Source: Deinococcus grandis
GTDB taxonomy: Bacteria > Deinococcota > Deinococci > Deinococcales > Deinococcaceae
NCBI RefSeq assembly: GCF_001485435.1
Contig: NZ_BCMS01000001.1
Span: 629,501-693,500, forward strand
DNA length: 64,000 nucleotides
Direction of reading: 5' to 3'
Every line of letters starts with the position of its first letter. The first letter of the stretch is position 1. This document shows positions 19,455 through 31,090 of this stretch, piece after piece. The position numbers and the translations under genes were made by a program. The notes under the pieces were generated by a model. It searched no databases, was not told where the DNA came from, and worked only from the letters and a program-made list of their open reading frames with translations.

Positions 19455-20171
19455 ATGGAACTGAACGCCAAACCCCGCAAGAGCCAGGAAAAGCTCGCTG
19501 AAGGCCTGATCCCCGCCGTCGCCTACAACAAGGAGAAGAACGTCTCCTTCACGATCGACAAGAAGGCCTTCGACCGCGCCTTCCGCCAGACCAGCACCAC
19601 CGGCCTGTTCGACATCACCATCGAAGGCGGCGAGACCTTCCCCGCGCTCGTCAAGACCGTGCAGATGGACAAGCGCAAGCGCACCCCCATCCACGTGGAC
19701 TTCTACATGGTCACCTACGGTGAACCCGTCGAAGTGAACGTCCCCGTGCACACCAAGGGCAAGAGCCAGGGCGAAGTCATGGGCGGCCTCGTGGACATCG
19801 TCGTTCACAACCTGAGCGTCATCGCTCCCGGCCCCCGCCGCATCCCCCAGGAACTCGTCGTGGACGTCACCAAGCTGAACATCGGTGACCACGTCACCGC
19901 CGGTCAGGTCAAGCTGCCCGACGGCGTGAAGCTCGCCGGTGACGCCGAGCAGGTCGTCATCAGCGTCCTGCCGCCCCGCCTCAGCGAAGGCGAAGCCGCC
20001 GCCGAGCAGCAGGCCGCCCAGGTGGCCGGTCTGGTCGCCGCTGGCGAGATCAGCGAGGAAGCCGCCGCCGCGATCCTCGAAGGCGACGCCACCGTCGAGG
20101 AAGCCAAGGCCGACGCCGCGGGCGAGACCGAAGGCGACGCCGAGAGCACCGAAGAGAAGAGCGAAGAGTAA
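19455..20171 (+). CDS. rplY: 50S ribosomal protein L25, CTC type
   Basis: 238 residues. The N-terminal L25 domain binding 5S rRNA (about 1-95, including YNKEKNVSFTIDKKAFDRAF) is followed by the TL5/CTC beta domain (about 95-180, with VNVPVHTKGKSQGEVMGGLV). A third, alpha-helical and very acidic extension follows (LSEGEAAAEQQ... to the EEKSEE end). The three-part CTC form is characteristic of Deinococcus, whose published protein is about 15 residues longer. Good ribosome-binding site (AAGGAGAAAGAGCAC). Confidence 0.95.
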   Translation: MELNAKPRKSQEKLAEGLIPAVAYNKEKNVSFTIDKKAFDRAFRQTSTTGLFDITIEGGETFPALVKTVQMDKRKRTPIHVDFYMVTYGEPVEVNVPVHTKGKSQGEVMGGLVDIVVHNLSVIAPGPRRIPQELVVDVTKLNIGDHVTAGQVKLPDGVKLAGDAEQVVISVLPPRLSEGEAAAEQQAAQVAGLVAAGEISEEAAAAILEGDATVEEAKADAAGETEGDAESTEEKSEE

Positions 20172-20181
20172 TCCTCTTCCC

Positions 20182-20215
20182 GAGCGCCGCCCCTCCCATC
20201 GGAGAGGCGGCGCTC
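20182..20215 (+). terminator. terminator of the L25/CTC gene
   Basis: 15-bp stem with one mismatch (20182-20196 with 20201-20215), CATC loop, then CTCTT. Confidence 0.8.
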
Positions 20216-20219
20216 CTCT

Positions 20220-20598
20220 TAACTGCCCACCCCAGGCTGCGCCACAGGGGAGAGGGTGCCCCGGGCGCGACGCGACACTGGGACACCGGTGTCCAGTTCC
20301 ACCCTGGGGCCACAGGCAGGCCCCGCGAATCCATGTCCGACCGCTGGTGTGGACGGGGGCTCGCTCCGGCTCCGCACCCCTGCGAGTCCGCCCGGTTCAG
20401 GTGTGCGCTGGTCAGCCCTCGACCCACCTGAACACCGCTGCGACCGTGGTGCCCCCCCGTCCTCGCCCGTCTGATGTCGAGGTCGGTGGGGGCGCACGGT
20501 GCCCACGTTCTGTTCAGGACGGTCCGGACCCCACCTGCGGCCGATCCGGATGCGCCCACGCTCCTCTCGGTCCCGCCCGGAGGCTGCGGGTGCAGACA
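20220..20598. other. non-coding intergenic region with several hairpins
   Basis: No frame here has convincing codon usage or start signals. It holds the perfect 14-bp palindrome GGACACCGGTGTCC (20281-20294), a 9-bp stem GTTCAGGTG/CACCTGAAC (20395-20403 with 20425-20433) and other G/C stems, bounded by converging terminators. It could encode a structured RNA, but nothing matches an RNA family I know. Confidence 0.3.
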
Positions 20599-20599
20599 T

Positions 20600-20630
20600 G
20601 AAAAAACCGCCCCGAGAGGGGGGCGGCTTC
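20600..20630 (-). terminator. terminator of the Pro/Ala-rich secreted protein gene
   Basis: CCGCCCC/GGGGCGG stem (20607-20613, 20620-20626), extended by one or two further pairs, with six T residues on the minus strand immediately after it: a classical intrinsic terminator. Confidence 0.88.
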
Positions 20631-20681
20631 GCACCTGGAGGGGCGCTGCACTGCGAGGCGCTGCACTGAGAGGCGCTGCGC

Positions 20682-21536
20682 TCAGGGCTGGCTGGGCAGC
20701 GTGACCGGCGCCGGGGTCACGGGCTCGGTCGGGGCAGGCGCACCGGGGGCCGGTTCGCTGGGCGCGGGTTCGGTCGGTGCGGGTTCAGTCGGTGCCGCGT
20801 CTGCCGGGGCGGGTTCAGCTGGAGCTGCCTCCGCTGGCGCCTCGCTGGGCGCTGTGTCTGCTGGGGCCGCGTCAGTGGCGGGCGCACGGTCGGGTGCGGG
20901 CGTCTCGGCGGCGGGGGCGGCCGGGGTGCTCTCGCTCTCGGGCAGGCGGGCCAGCGCCACGACCGTCAGGCCCATGCTGCTCTTCTGCGTCAGCTGGAAC
21001 TGCTGGTCATCCTTCGTCAGGGTCAGCGTGGTCACGCCCGCCGCGTCGGCGGTGGGGGCCGCGCCCTCGGCAGCCTGGTAGCCCTCGGCGACCAGGGCCT
21101 GCGCGGTGCGGGCCAGAGCGTCCTCGGCGTCACCCTTGTAGATCAGGGCCTCGCCCAGCACGGTCGGGACGGTCTTCAGGACCTCCTCGCCGTCCAGCTT
21201 GGGAACGGTCACGCTGCCGGCGGCCGGCAGGCTGCTGGGCAGGGCGTCACCGGCCGGGGCGGCGTCGGCCGGCGCTGCTTCGGCCGGGGCTGTGGTGGCT
21301 GGCGCGGTGTCCGTCGGAGCCGTGTCAGCAGGCGCCGCGTCCGTGGGGGCGGTCTCTGCGGGCGCCGCAGGCGCGGGCTCAGTGGTGACAGGTTCGGTGG
21401 TGACGGGCGCCGGGGCGGGCGGCATGACCGGATCGGCGGTCTGGGCCAGCGCCGCGGGGGCAGCCAGCAGGCTCAGCGTGAGCAGACCCAGCAGGGGGCG
21501 GCGCAGGGCGGGACGGGGGGCATTCTCTTGACGCAT
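20682..21536 (-). CDS. secreted Pro/Ala/Thr-rich protein with a central globular domain
   Basis: 284 residues. The ATG at 21536 (GAGG upstream) begins a signal peptide cleaved near ALA-QTADP (residue about 33). Two low-complexity arms of repeated A-P-x-x-A/T-A-P units (about 35-105 and 210-284) flank a roughly 100-residue globular region (SVTVPKLDGEEVLKTVPTVL to LTVVALARLPESE). I recognise no family for the centre. Proline-rich arms of this type span the cell wall in envelope proteins. The upstream gap 21537-21880 holds only a CCCCCGC/GCGGGGG hairpin near 21757. Confidence 0.7.
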   Translation of the reverse strand: MRQENAPRPALRRPLLGLLTLSLLAAPAALAQTADPVMPPAPAPVTTEPVTTEPAPAAPAETAPTDAAPADTAPTDTAPATTAPAEAAPADAAPAGDALPSSLPAAGSVTVPKLDGEEVLKTVPTVLGEALIYKGDAEDALARTAQALVAEGYQAAEGAAPTADAAGVTTLTLTKDDQQFQLTQKSSMGLTVVALARLPESESTPAAPAAETPAPDRAPATDAAPADTAPSEAPAEAAPAEPAPADAAPTEPAPTEPAPSEPAPGAPAPTEPVTPAPVTLPSQP

Positions 21537-21880
21537 GGAGCACCTCTTTCGGTGTCGCGCGGCCTCTGTGGGCCGGGTGGGGAGAAGTGAACGACCGCTC
21601 TGGGCTGTTCCTGCCTCCCACCTTGCGGGGCGAAGCTGCGCGTTCCCTGGGGGCACGCTCAAGGGCGCGCCGGACGTCCGCTCAGGCGCGGCGCACGCAG
21701 CCTTCATGGGATTCAGGGGCACGTCACCGCCCCCTCACCCCGCGGGTCCGCCCGGTCCCCCGCAGCGGGGGAGCAGTGACCTGCCGGTAGCAGACCCGCG
21801 CCCGGCCGGGCATGAGACTGCCCTCTCACGCGGCGCAGCGTGCAGGACGGCGTCTGGGGCCGGACGGTGAGGGCCGCCGG

Positions 21881-22945
21881 TCAGGAACCGCGCAGGCAGG
21901 CGGCCCGCTCGGCCTGCGGGCGGCGGCTGCACGCGCGGGCCTCCTCGATGAAGGTGGGCAGGTGCCCGTCCACCCGCGCCAGGAGGGCCTGGAAGTCCGG
22001 GACCATGGTCGCGTAGGCCGCCACGGCGCCCAGCGTCGCGTTGTTCACGCCCCGCGCGAAGAAGGCGTCGTAGCCCGCGTACCCGCCCCAGCTGGTCTTC
22101 AGGGCCGCGTACCGGGCATTCATGTCCGTCAGGATCGCCGTCTTCCGTTCCCGCCGGTCGGTTTCCGTCAGGCCGGACGCGGCGTACAGCGCCTCCAGCC
22201 GCGCGCGGGTGTCCAGCAGCAGCGCCTCGAAGCCCGACTGCCGCTCCTGCGCCAGCCGGTCCTGCTCGCGCAGCTCCGGCGTGCCGTACCGCGCCAGCCA
22301 GCGGCGCATCCCCTCTTCCTCCACCGCCGTGGCGTACGACTCGTTGAACACCGTGTCGCCCGCCACGTACAGGCTCGGGTGGGACAGCTCGTGGATGATC
22401 GTGCGGATCAGCGTCGCGTCCGGGTAGGTCAGCATGGTGGACAGCAGCGGGTCACGCAGGTACCCCAGCGTGGAGTACGCGCTGACGCCGCCCACGTTCA
22501 CGTCCCGGCCCGCCGCGCGCCGCGCCTGCGCGTCCGAGAGCGCCGCCGCCTCGCTGAAGTACCCCCGGTACCCCACGCAGCCCGCCACCGGGAAGCAGGA
22601 CGTGTCCAGCGTCACGCTGAACTCCGGCGCGGAAAACACGTTCCACACCACGTACGGCCGTCCCACGTCCACGTACTTCAGGAACGAGCCGTGATCCGGC
22701 AGGCCCAGCCCACCCGCCGCCTCCGGCGCGACCGCGAAGGCCCGCACGTCCGACGCCAGCTGCAGGCGCCGCCGCACGCCCGCCGGGGTGCCCGGATCGG
22801 CCAGGACGTCCGCCAGCGGCCGCGCGCGCCGCAGCAGATCCAGCTGCCCGCCCGCCGCCTGCGACAGGTACCGCACGTCCGCGCACCCGCTCAGCAGCGC
22901 CCCGCCCGCCACGAGCGCCGCCGCCACCCACACCCTGCGTTTCAT
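21881..22945 (-). CDS. predicted aminopeptidase-like lipoprotein (PF10023 type)
   Basis: 354 residues. The lipobox LLSGC at about 18-22 means it should be lipidated after export. The zinc-protease motif is IIHELSHPSLYV, followed by the downstream glutamate in FNESYATAVEEEG, the pattern of the family annotated as predicted aminopeptidase. Substrate unknown. A TAGACT hexamer (22958-22953) lies 7 bases before the ATG, indicating a leaderless transcript. Confidence 0.85.
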   Translation of the reverse strand: MKRRVWVAAALVAGGALLSGCADVRYLSQAAGGQLDLLRRARPLADVLADPGTPAGVRRRLQLASDVRAFAVAPEAAGGLGLPDHGSFLKYVDVGRPYVVWNVFSAPEFSVTLDTSCFPVAGCVGYRGYFSEAAALSDAQARRAAGRDVNVGGVSAYSTLGYLRDPLLSTMLTYPDATLIRTIIHELSHPSLYVAGDTVFNESYATAVEEEGMRRWLARYGTPELREQDRLAQERQSGFEALLLDTRARLEALYAASGLTETDRRERKTAILTDMNARYAALKTSWGGYAGYDAFFARGVNNATLGAVAAYATMVPDFQALLARVDGHLPTFIEEARACSRRPQAERAACLRGS

Positions 22946-22984
22946 GACGCGCAGTCTAGCCGGGGCGGCGGAACATGGGCAGGC

Positions 22985-23908
22985 TCAGGGCAGCGTGTTC
23001 CCGGCCGCGATCAGCAGGCCGTACCACTCCTCGCGGGTCAGGGTGACGTCCGCCGCGCGCAGGCAGTCCGCCAGACGCTCCGGGGTGGTCGTGCCGGTCA
23101 CCGGCTGCATCCGCGCCGGGTGACGGAGCAGCCACGCCATGGCGACCGTCGTGCTGCTCACGCCGTACTTCGCGGCCAGCTCGTCCAGTTTCGCGTTCAG
23201 CGCGGGGAACTTCGCATGCCCGATGAACACCCCCTCGAAGAACCCGAACTGGAACGGCGACCAGGGCTGCACGGTGATGTCGTGCAGGCGGCAGTAGTCC
23301 AGCACGCCCCCGTCGCGGTTCACGGCCTCGGCGTTCTCCATGTTCACGTTCAGGCCGCTGGTGATCATCGTGGCGTTCGTGATGCTCAGCTGCAGCTGGT
23401 TCGCCACCAGCGGCTGACGCACGTACTTCTTCAGCAGCTCGATCTGGCGCGGGTGCTGGTTCGACACGCCGAAGTGCCGCACCTTGCCCTCCTGCTCCAG
23501 CTGGTCGAACGCGGCGGCGACCTCCTCGGGTTCCACCAGCGCGTCCGGACGGTGCAGCAGCAGCACGTCCAGGTACTCGGTCCGCAGCCGCTTCAGGATG
23601 CCGTCCACCGACGCGAGGATGTGCTCGCGCGAGAAATCGAAGGTCTGGAGGTCGGGGCGGATGCCGCACTTCGACTGGAGGATCAGGCCCTCGCGCACGC
23701 TGGGGGTCATGCCGACCGCGTCCGCGAAGACCTCCTCGCTGCGGCCCGCGCCGTAGATGTCGGCGTGATCGAAGAAGTTCGCGCCGTGCTCCAGCGCCGT
23801 CCCGATCAGCCGCGACGCCGCCCCCCGCTCCATGCCGTCGATGCGCATGCAGCCCACCGCGACCACCGGCACCATCAGCTCACTTCCGCCCAGCTTCTGA
23901 GTTCGCAT
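22985..23908 (-). CDS. aldo/keto reductase (YdhF-like)
   Basis: 307 residues, TIM-barrel NADPH oxidoreductase. The catalytic tetrad can be read as Asp and Tyr in FFDHADIYGAG, Lys in LILQSKCG and His in VLLLHRPD. The cofactor region near the C-terminus has VTGTTTPERLADCLRAA. Natural carbonyl substrate not predictable. A TAGCAT hexamer lies 6 bases before the start (23920-23915). Confidence 0.92.
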   Translation of the reverse strand: MRTQKLGGSELMVPVVAVGCMRIDGMERGAASRLIGTALEHGANFFDHADIYGAGRSEEVFADAVGMTPSVREGLILQSKCGIRPDLQTFDFSREHILASVDGILKRLRTEYLDVLLLHRPDALVEPEEVAAAFDQLEQEGKVRHFGVSNQHPRQIELLKKYVRQPLVANQLQLSITNATMITSGLNVNMENAEAVNRDGGVLDYCRLHDITVQPWSPFQFGFFEGVFIGHAKFPALNAKLDELAAKYGVSSTTVAMAWLLRHPARMQPVTGTTTPERLADCLRAADVTLTREEWYGLLIAAGNTLP

Positions 23909-24038
23909 GCCCCCATGCTATCTGAAAGGATTCAGAGGGCGGGAGGAGGCCCCACCTGAAGATCACCTCAGGGCACCCCCAGCCTCCCGTGAACCCCACG
24001 TCACCCCGCGCGCCCGGCGCCCCCCGTACGCTCGGGGT

Positions 24039-24455
24039 ATGCCCGGCACCCTGAAAGACCTCGCGCGCCTCATGCGCGGCCTCGACCTCTGCCTCCTGAC
24101 CACCACCACCGCGTACGGCCACCTCGGCTCGCGCCCCATGAGCAACAACGGCGAGGTCGACTACGACGGCACCAGCCACTTCTTCACCTGGGCGGACAGC
24201 CGCGCCGCGCAGGACATCGCGAAGAACAAGAACGTCCAGCTGGGCTTCCAGTCCGGCAAACCCTTCCTGTTCATCGCCGTGCAGGGCGACGCGACCCTCA
24301 CCACCCACCGTCCCACCATGGCCCCCCACTGGCAGGACCAGCTGACCCAGTGGTTCAAAGACGGCCTGGACACCCCCGGCCTGACCATGATCACCGTCAA
24401 GGCCCGCCGCGTGAACTGGTGGGGCGAGGAAGAAGGCGAACTGGAGCTCGGCTGA
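24039..24455 (+). CDS. pyridoxamine-phosphate-oxidase-fold protein (general stress protein 26-like)
   Basis: 138 residues, a flavin- or haem-binding split barrel: LMRGLDLCLLTTTTAYGHLG and SRPMSNNGEVDYDGTSHFFT at the N-terminus, and WWGEEEGELELG at the end, as in the YzzA/GSP26 group. True PNPOx activity is unlikely. The ATG at 24039 follows TACGCT (24027-24032) by 6 bases. Its stop codon abuts the stop of the convergent ATP-grasp gene with no base between. Confidence 0.85.
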   Translation: MPGTLKDLARLMRGLDLCLLTTTTAYGHLGSRPMSNNGEVDYDGTSHFFTWADSRAAQDIAKNKNVQLGFQSGKPFLFIAVQGDATLTTHRPTMAPHWQDQLTQWFKDGLDTPGLTMITVKARRVNWWGEEEGELELG

Positions 24456-25256
24456 TCAGCCCGCCCCGTCCGCCCACCCCGCCGCGTCCGCCCACACCGT
24501 CATGAACCCCGCGGGCGTCCAGCCCACCAGATCCGACACCTGCCCGTCCCCGACCTCCACCACCCGCTGCACGCCATCGGCACGCCGGGCGATGTCCACC
24601 GAGAAGAACGGCGACGCGATCCGCCCCGCGACCTCCCGCACCAGCTCCGGGACTGGCGCGCCATCCGCGCTGAACGCCCGCCCCGCGCGCACGAAGAACC
24701 GCACTTCCGACGCCGGGTCCAGATCCTCCACGCGGCGCACGCACACCCCACCCTCGACCTGACCCCGGAAGTGCGCCATGCGCTCCAGCAGCTCCCCGAT
24801 CTGATCAGGGCGCATGATGCGGCTGCCCGCACCGGTCTTCAGGGACTTCACGAAGTCCTTCACGAAAAACCCGTCCCAGCCCAGCGCCGCCAGCGACCCC
24901 GGCAGGCCGTCCAGATCCGTGAAGCACACCGTCTCCGGCGTCACGTCCGCCAGCAGCGGCACCCAGCGCGGCACATGATGCGCCGCCAGATACGCCTCCG
25001 GTGACGTCAGCACCCGCGCGCCCGCCGCCTCCACCGCGTCCACGAACGCCCGGTACCCCACCTCGTCCAGCATCCAGCCCCGGTACAGCACCGTCTCACC
25101 CGGCATCAGCGCCGGGCGGAACCCCCGGTCCCCATCGAAGGCGAACGAGGACACGCCCCACCCCAGCCCCGCGAACGCCGCTGCCTGCTCTGCGAACGCC
25201 TCATTCGGCCGCCGCACCTGAAAATAATCCGCCGGGAACACCACCCGCATCGCCAT
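24456..25256 (-). CDS. ATP-grasp domain protein (DUF4343-like)
   Basis: 266 residues. The middle region WDGFFVKDFVKSLKTGAGSR and the late FFSVDIARRADGVQRVVEVGDGQVSD follow the lysine/aspartate/glutamate-glycine pattern of small ATP-grasp proteins that ligate carboxylates to amines or thiols. No partner gene indicates the product. The start at 25256 is fixed by TACACT (25269-25264) 7 bases upstream; a much longer frame continues antisense into sufD and is not coding. Confidence 0.8.
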   Translation of the reverse strand: MAMRVVFPADYFQVRRPNEAFAEQAAAFAGLGWGVSSFAFDGDRGFRPALMPGETVLYRGWMLDEVGYRAFVDAVEAAGARVLTSPEAYLAAHHVPRWVPLLADVTPETVCFTDLDGLPGSLAALGWDGFFVKDFVKSLKTGAGSRIMRPDQIGELLERMAHFRGQVEGGVCVRRVEDLDPASEVRFFVRAGRAFSADGAPVPELVREVAGRIASPFFSVDIARRADGVQRVVEVGDGQVSDLVGWTPAGFMTVWADAAGWADGAG

Positions 25257-25270
25257 GCCCGGCAGTGTAG

Positions 25271-25299
25271 ACCGGCCCGTCCACGCGGGACGGGCCGGT
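25271..25299 (-). terminator. terminator after sufD
   Basis: 12-bp perfect stem (25271-25282, 25288-25299) with a 5-base loop. It touches the -10 of the next gene (25264-25269), so suf transcription is closed right where the following leaderless transcript begins. Confidence 0.7.
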
Positions 25300-25321
25300 T
25301 CAGGCACAGAGCCGGGAGGCG

Positions 25322-26670
<1,349 letters not shown>

Positions 26671-26674
<4 letters not shown>

Positions 26675-27159
26675 GTGTACTCCTTGATGGTGTGGAACCC
26701 TGTGCCAGCGTCGTTCGGGCTGGTGCGCCGGGCGCAACGTTCCCCGGTATTGATGGTCACGCTGGCGTGCCCGGCGTCCATGTACGGTTCCTGGCGGCTG
26801 CGGGCCCGTTCGCAGTTCAGGTCAGGGCGTTGCAGTTGAATGCGGGCGTCCCTGGCCGAGCCGAATGCCCGGCACTGCGTGATCGGTGTTTCCAGCGTCT
26901 GGGCATGAGCAAATGCGGCGGCGCAGGCCTGAACCGCTCGGCGCGAGTCCTCACCGGCCCGGAGGACGAAATACACGTCCCGGCTCATCAGGAATCCTCC
27001 ACGCCTGACCTCGGGTGTCGCGACAACCTCATGCCCCAGCCGGAAACCCCAGGTGCGCCAGCCTCGCACGTCCCTCTCCCAGATGAACCCGTAGAGGGCA
27101 GCAGCTGCCAGGACGGCTGCCAAAAGCAGACCCGTCGCCATTCGCGCTGCTGCCCGCAA
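26671..27159 (-). CDS. unknown membrane-anchored protein between sufB and sufD
   Basis: 162 residues from a TTG 4 bases after the sufB stop; an in-frame ATG at 27141 is the alternative. One membrane segment (about 8-26, MATGLLLAAVLAAAALYGFI) is followed by a soluble domain with five cysteines, including ACAAAF, TQCRAF and NCERARS. I recognise no family. Its end overlaps the sufD start by 4 bases (ATGA), which argues that it is a translated member of the suf operon. Base composition is less GC-rich than the suf genes. Confidence 0.6.
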
Positions 27160-27163
27160 GGCG

Positions 27164-28570
<1,407 letters not shown>

Positions 28571-28603
28571 GATGACTCCTTATGACGATCCTTGTGCGAA
28601 GAA

Positions 28604-29227
28604 TCAGAGGGTGTTAAAACCGAAATACAGACAGTAGTTCTGGTAGTTCTGGTCGCCGGAGAGGCGTGCGGGGCTCCGCAACTTGCCTTCCTGGCGGTCG
28701 TGATAATCCGGGGCTTCGACCTGCACGGTGAACCGTTTGACTTTCGACTGCTTCCACTCGGTGCATCCAGCGTCGCTGAGGTAACTCATGGCGTCGTCCT
28801 CGAAGCGGTCGAGGGCAACGTTGTCGCTGTCGGGCGAAAGACTGGTGAACTCGGCTGGATCGTAGGTCTGCTTCTGTTCCGTGACTTTCCAGTTCGGTGG
28901 GGTCGCCTGATCGAAGTGAACTTCAGCCAAGTAGGTGTGTCCCGTCATTCCCTGTTCTACTTTCAGTAGCCGGATGTCTGGTTGCTGTCCTGGGAAGACT
29001 TTGTCCAGGCTGCGCTGCGCTTCTGCGCGGTACTGATTCTTGATGGTGGCATCAATACCTACACCGAAGGCCAGGGGAGTGAGTGCCGCCAGCGTGAACA
29101 GGGCTTTCCGACTGCGGGAACGCGGAGGGCGCAGAGCAGCGAGGACAACGAGAACGAGAATGGCGAGTGGAAGTGCGAACGGAAAGGGAATGAACAGGCC
29201 CCAGATGATGTTGACGAAGAAGTTCAC
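28604..29227 (-). CDS. unknown membrane-anchored protein between sufC and sufB
   Basis: 207 residues with two membrane segments (about 4-32 and 43-61) and a soluble C-terminal domain (about 65-207) containing two cysteines (DAGCTEWKQ and NYCLYFGF). No family recognised. Visibly lower GC and more A/T-ending codons than the flanking suf genes, which suggests relatively recent acquisition. It lies 15 bases after sufC and 33 bases before sufB on the same strand, so it is transcribed with them. Confidence 0.65.
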   Translation of the reverse strand: MNFFVNIIWGLFIPFPFALPLAILVLVVLAALRPPRSRSRKALFTLAALTPLAFGVGIDATIKNQYRAEAQRSLDKVFPGQQPDIRLLKVEQGMTGHTYLAEVHFDQATPPNWKVTEQKQTYDPAEFTSLSPDSDNVALDRFEDDAMSYLSDAGCTEWKQSKVKRFTVQVEAPDYHDRQEGKLRSPARLSGDQNYQNYCLYFGFNTL

Positions 29228-29242
29228 CGGCGCAGATCAGGT

Positions 29243-29998
29243 TCAGGCGGTGGCGAGTTCCTTGACCCAGTCGTAGCCTTCGGTGTCCATCTTCTTGGCG
29301 AGTTCGGGGCCGCCGGTCTGGACGACCTTCCCGTCGAGGATGATGTGGACCTTGTCGGGCACGATGTAGTCCAGGAGGCGCTGGTAGTGGGTGATGATCA
29401 GGCCGCCGAGGTTCTCGCCGCGCATGCTGTTGACACCCTTGGACACGATCTTCAGGGCGTCGACGTCGAGGCCGCTGTCGGTTTCGTCCATGATGATGTA
29501 GTTGGGTTCCAGCATGAGCATCTGGAGGATCTCGTTGCGTTTCTTCTCGCCGCCGCTGAAACCGGCGTTCAGGTAGCGTTCGACGATGCTCTCGTCCCAT
29601 TCGAGGGTCTTCAGGGCGCTCTGGAGCTTGCCGTAGAACTCGGTGAAGCTCACTTCTTCGCCTTCGGCCTTGCGGGCCTGCATGGCGAGGCGCAGGAAGT
29701 TGGCGATGGTGACGCCGGGGATCTCGACGGGGTACTGGAAGGCCAGGAAGACGCCGAGGCGGGCGCGTTCGTCGGGTTCCATCTCGAGGATGTTCTGGCC
29801 GTCGACGAGGATTTCGCCTTCGGTGACGGTGTATTCGGGGTCGCCGACGATGACCTTGGCCAGGGTGCTCTTGCCGTTGCCGTTGGGGCCCATGATGGCG
29901 TGCAGTTCGCCGCGGGGCACAGTCAGGTTGATGCCTTTGAGGATGGGCTGGTCGCCGACGGTGGCGTGCAGGTTGCGGATTTCGAGCTGGTGGGTCAT
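29243..29998 (-). CDS. sufC: Fe-S assembly ATPase SufC
   Basis: 251 residues. ABC-type ATPase that dimerises on the SufB-SufD scaffold. Walker A is GPNGNGKST (37-45), the signature is FSGGEKKR, and Walker B is YIIMDETDSGLD. First gene of the suf operon, with GAAGGAG before its ATG. Confidence 0.97.
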   Translation of the reverse strand: MTHQLEIRNLHATVGDQPILKGINLTVPRGELHAIMGPNGNGKSTLAKVIVGDPEYTVTEGEILVDGQNILEMEPDERARLGVFLAFQYPVEIPGVTIANFLRLAMQARKAEGEEVSFTEFYGKLQSALKTLEWDESIVERYLNAGFSGGEKKRNEILQMLMLEPNYIIMDETDSGLDVDALKIVSKGVNSMRGENLGGLIITHYQRLLDYIVPDKVHIILDGKVVQTGGPELAKKMDTEGYDWVKELATA

Positions 29999-30031
29999 GC
30001 GGGCTCCTTCGGGAATCAGGGTGGGTTTTGT

Positions 30032-30086
30032 TAGGAATGATTCCTACTTACCGGGTTATTTTACCCGTCCCGGCGCCTAAAGTCGA
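30032..30086 (-). promoter_or_regulatory. suf operon promoter with 7-1-7 palindromic operator
   Basis: Minus strand: TCGACT (30086-30081), 17 bases, TAAAAT (30063-30058). Eleven bases downstream lies the perfect palindrome TAGGAAT-G-ATTCCTA (30032-30046; read on the plus strand), covering the start of the transcript. A 7-1-7 inverted repeat is the Fur-family architecture, but the sequence is not the standard Fur or PerR box. Control by iron or peroxide is plausible and untested. Confidence 0.65.
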
Positions 30087-30128
30087 GTGATTCACTGCGG
30101 ATTCTGGGTGGGGAACGGTGTCAGGAGG

Positions 30129-30275
30129 AAGTGGGGAGTGGGCAGTGGGAAGTGGGCTGGTGGCTGGCCTCCGCCCAGCCGGTGAGGGGAGATGAAGTCC
30201 GTACATCCACACCCGCCTACATCAACGCCCGAAGCAACCGACCCACTCCCCACTCACTACTCCCCGCTGCCCATC
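30129..30275. repeat. heptamer-built palindromic region upstream of exbB
   Basis: Left arm: AGTGGGG, AGTGGGC, AGTGGGA, AGTGGGC in 7-base register (30130-30157). Right arm, after about 80 bases: ACTCCCC, ACTCACT, ACTCCCC, GCTGCCC. The arms can pair over roughly 25 bases. It occupies most of the space between the suf promoter and exbB. Confidence 0.7.
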
Positions 30276-30339
30276 CTCATGAGTGTCCTGCACGTGTTTT
30301 TCACGGTTGCCACGTGCGTGCGTGCTACCCGTGGAGGTC

Positions 30340-31026
30340 ATGACCATCCTTGATCTGGTTCGCGCGGCTGGCCCGCTGCTGTGGGTGCTGCTGGCCCTGT
30401 CGGTGTACGTGGTCTACCTGAGCGCGGCGCGCGCGCAGGCCCTCTCGCGGCTGGGCGTGGACGCCCGGGCCCTCATCGAACGCGTCCGCGCCGTGACGGC
30501 CGAGAGCGGCCCGAACGCGGCGCTGGTCGAGGTAGACCGTGCCGCGCACCCCAGCCCCGCCGCGCAGGTCCTGCGCGCCGGACTGGCCCGCGCCGACCGG
30601 GGCGTCCCCGCCGCCGAGAGCGCCATGCACTCCGCGCTGCTGCACGAGGACGCCCGCCTGTACGCCGGGCTGGGCGCGCTGGGCACCGCCGCGCAGGTCG
30701 CGCCGCTGCTGGGCCTGCTGGGCACCGTGATCGGCATGGTCCGCTCCTTCCTGGTGTTCAGCCAGACGACCGCCCCCACGCCCGCGCAGCTGGCGACCGG
30801 GATCAGCGAGGCGCTGATCAACACCGCGGGCGGCCTGATCGTCGCGGTGATCGCGTACGTGGCGCGCGGTGCGCTGCGGGCCCGCGCCGACCGGATCATG
30901 GTGCAGGCCGAACAGGTGCGCGAGGACCTGCCCGGCTGGCTGACCCGCCCCGCGCCCGCCACCAGTCCCGCCCGGGCCGACACGCCCCTGCCGGAGGTCG
31001 CCCTGACGTTCGGCGGCGCGCAGTGA
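30340..31026 (+). CDS. ExbB/TolQ/MotA-type proton channel protein
   Basis: 228 residues with three membrane segments (about 8-30, 105-130 and 150-172). The family core is GTAAQVAPLLGLLGTVIGMV, then ISEALINTAGGLIVAVIAYV. With the ExbD-like protein downstream it forms an inner-membrane motor that uses proton flow to energise an envelope process. The ATG follows GTGGAGG. First of a three-gene operon. Confidence 0.92.
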   Translation: MTILDLVRAAGPLLWVLLALSVYVVYLSAARAQALSRLGVDARALIERVRAVTAESGPNAALVEVDRAAHPSPAAQVLRAGLARADRGVPAAESAMHSALLHEDARLYAGLGALGTAAQVAPLLGLLGTVIGMVRSFLVFSQTTAPTPAQLATGISEALINTAGGLIVAVIAYVARGALRARADRIMVQAEQVREDLPGWLTRPAPATSPARADTPLPEVALTFGGAQ

Positions 31027-31090
31027 AGCCGTTGCCCGGGGCTTGCGCCCGGACGGAACGAGTGACGCAACCCGTTCTCCCGGAGGCCGT

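Noticed and set aside
20219..20599. Minus-strand frame of 126 codons between the L25 and Pro/Ala-rich genes
   Set aside because: Poor codon usage, Arg/Pro/Gly-rich composition and no ribosome-binding site; the region is better read as structured non-coding DNA.
30032..30046. DtxR/IdeR-type iron box before suf
   Set aside because: The spacing between TAGG and CCTA is 7 bases, whereas DtxR boxes have 9 between these arms; a Fur-family 7-1-7 site fits better.
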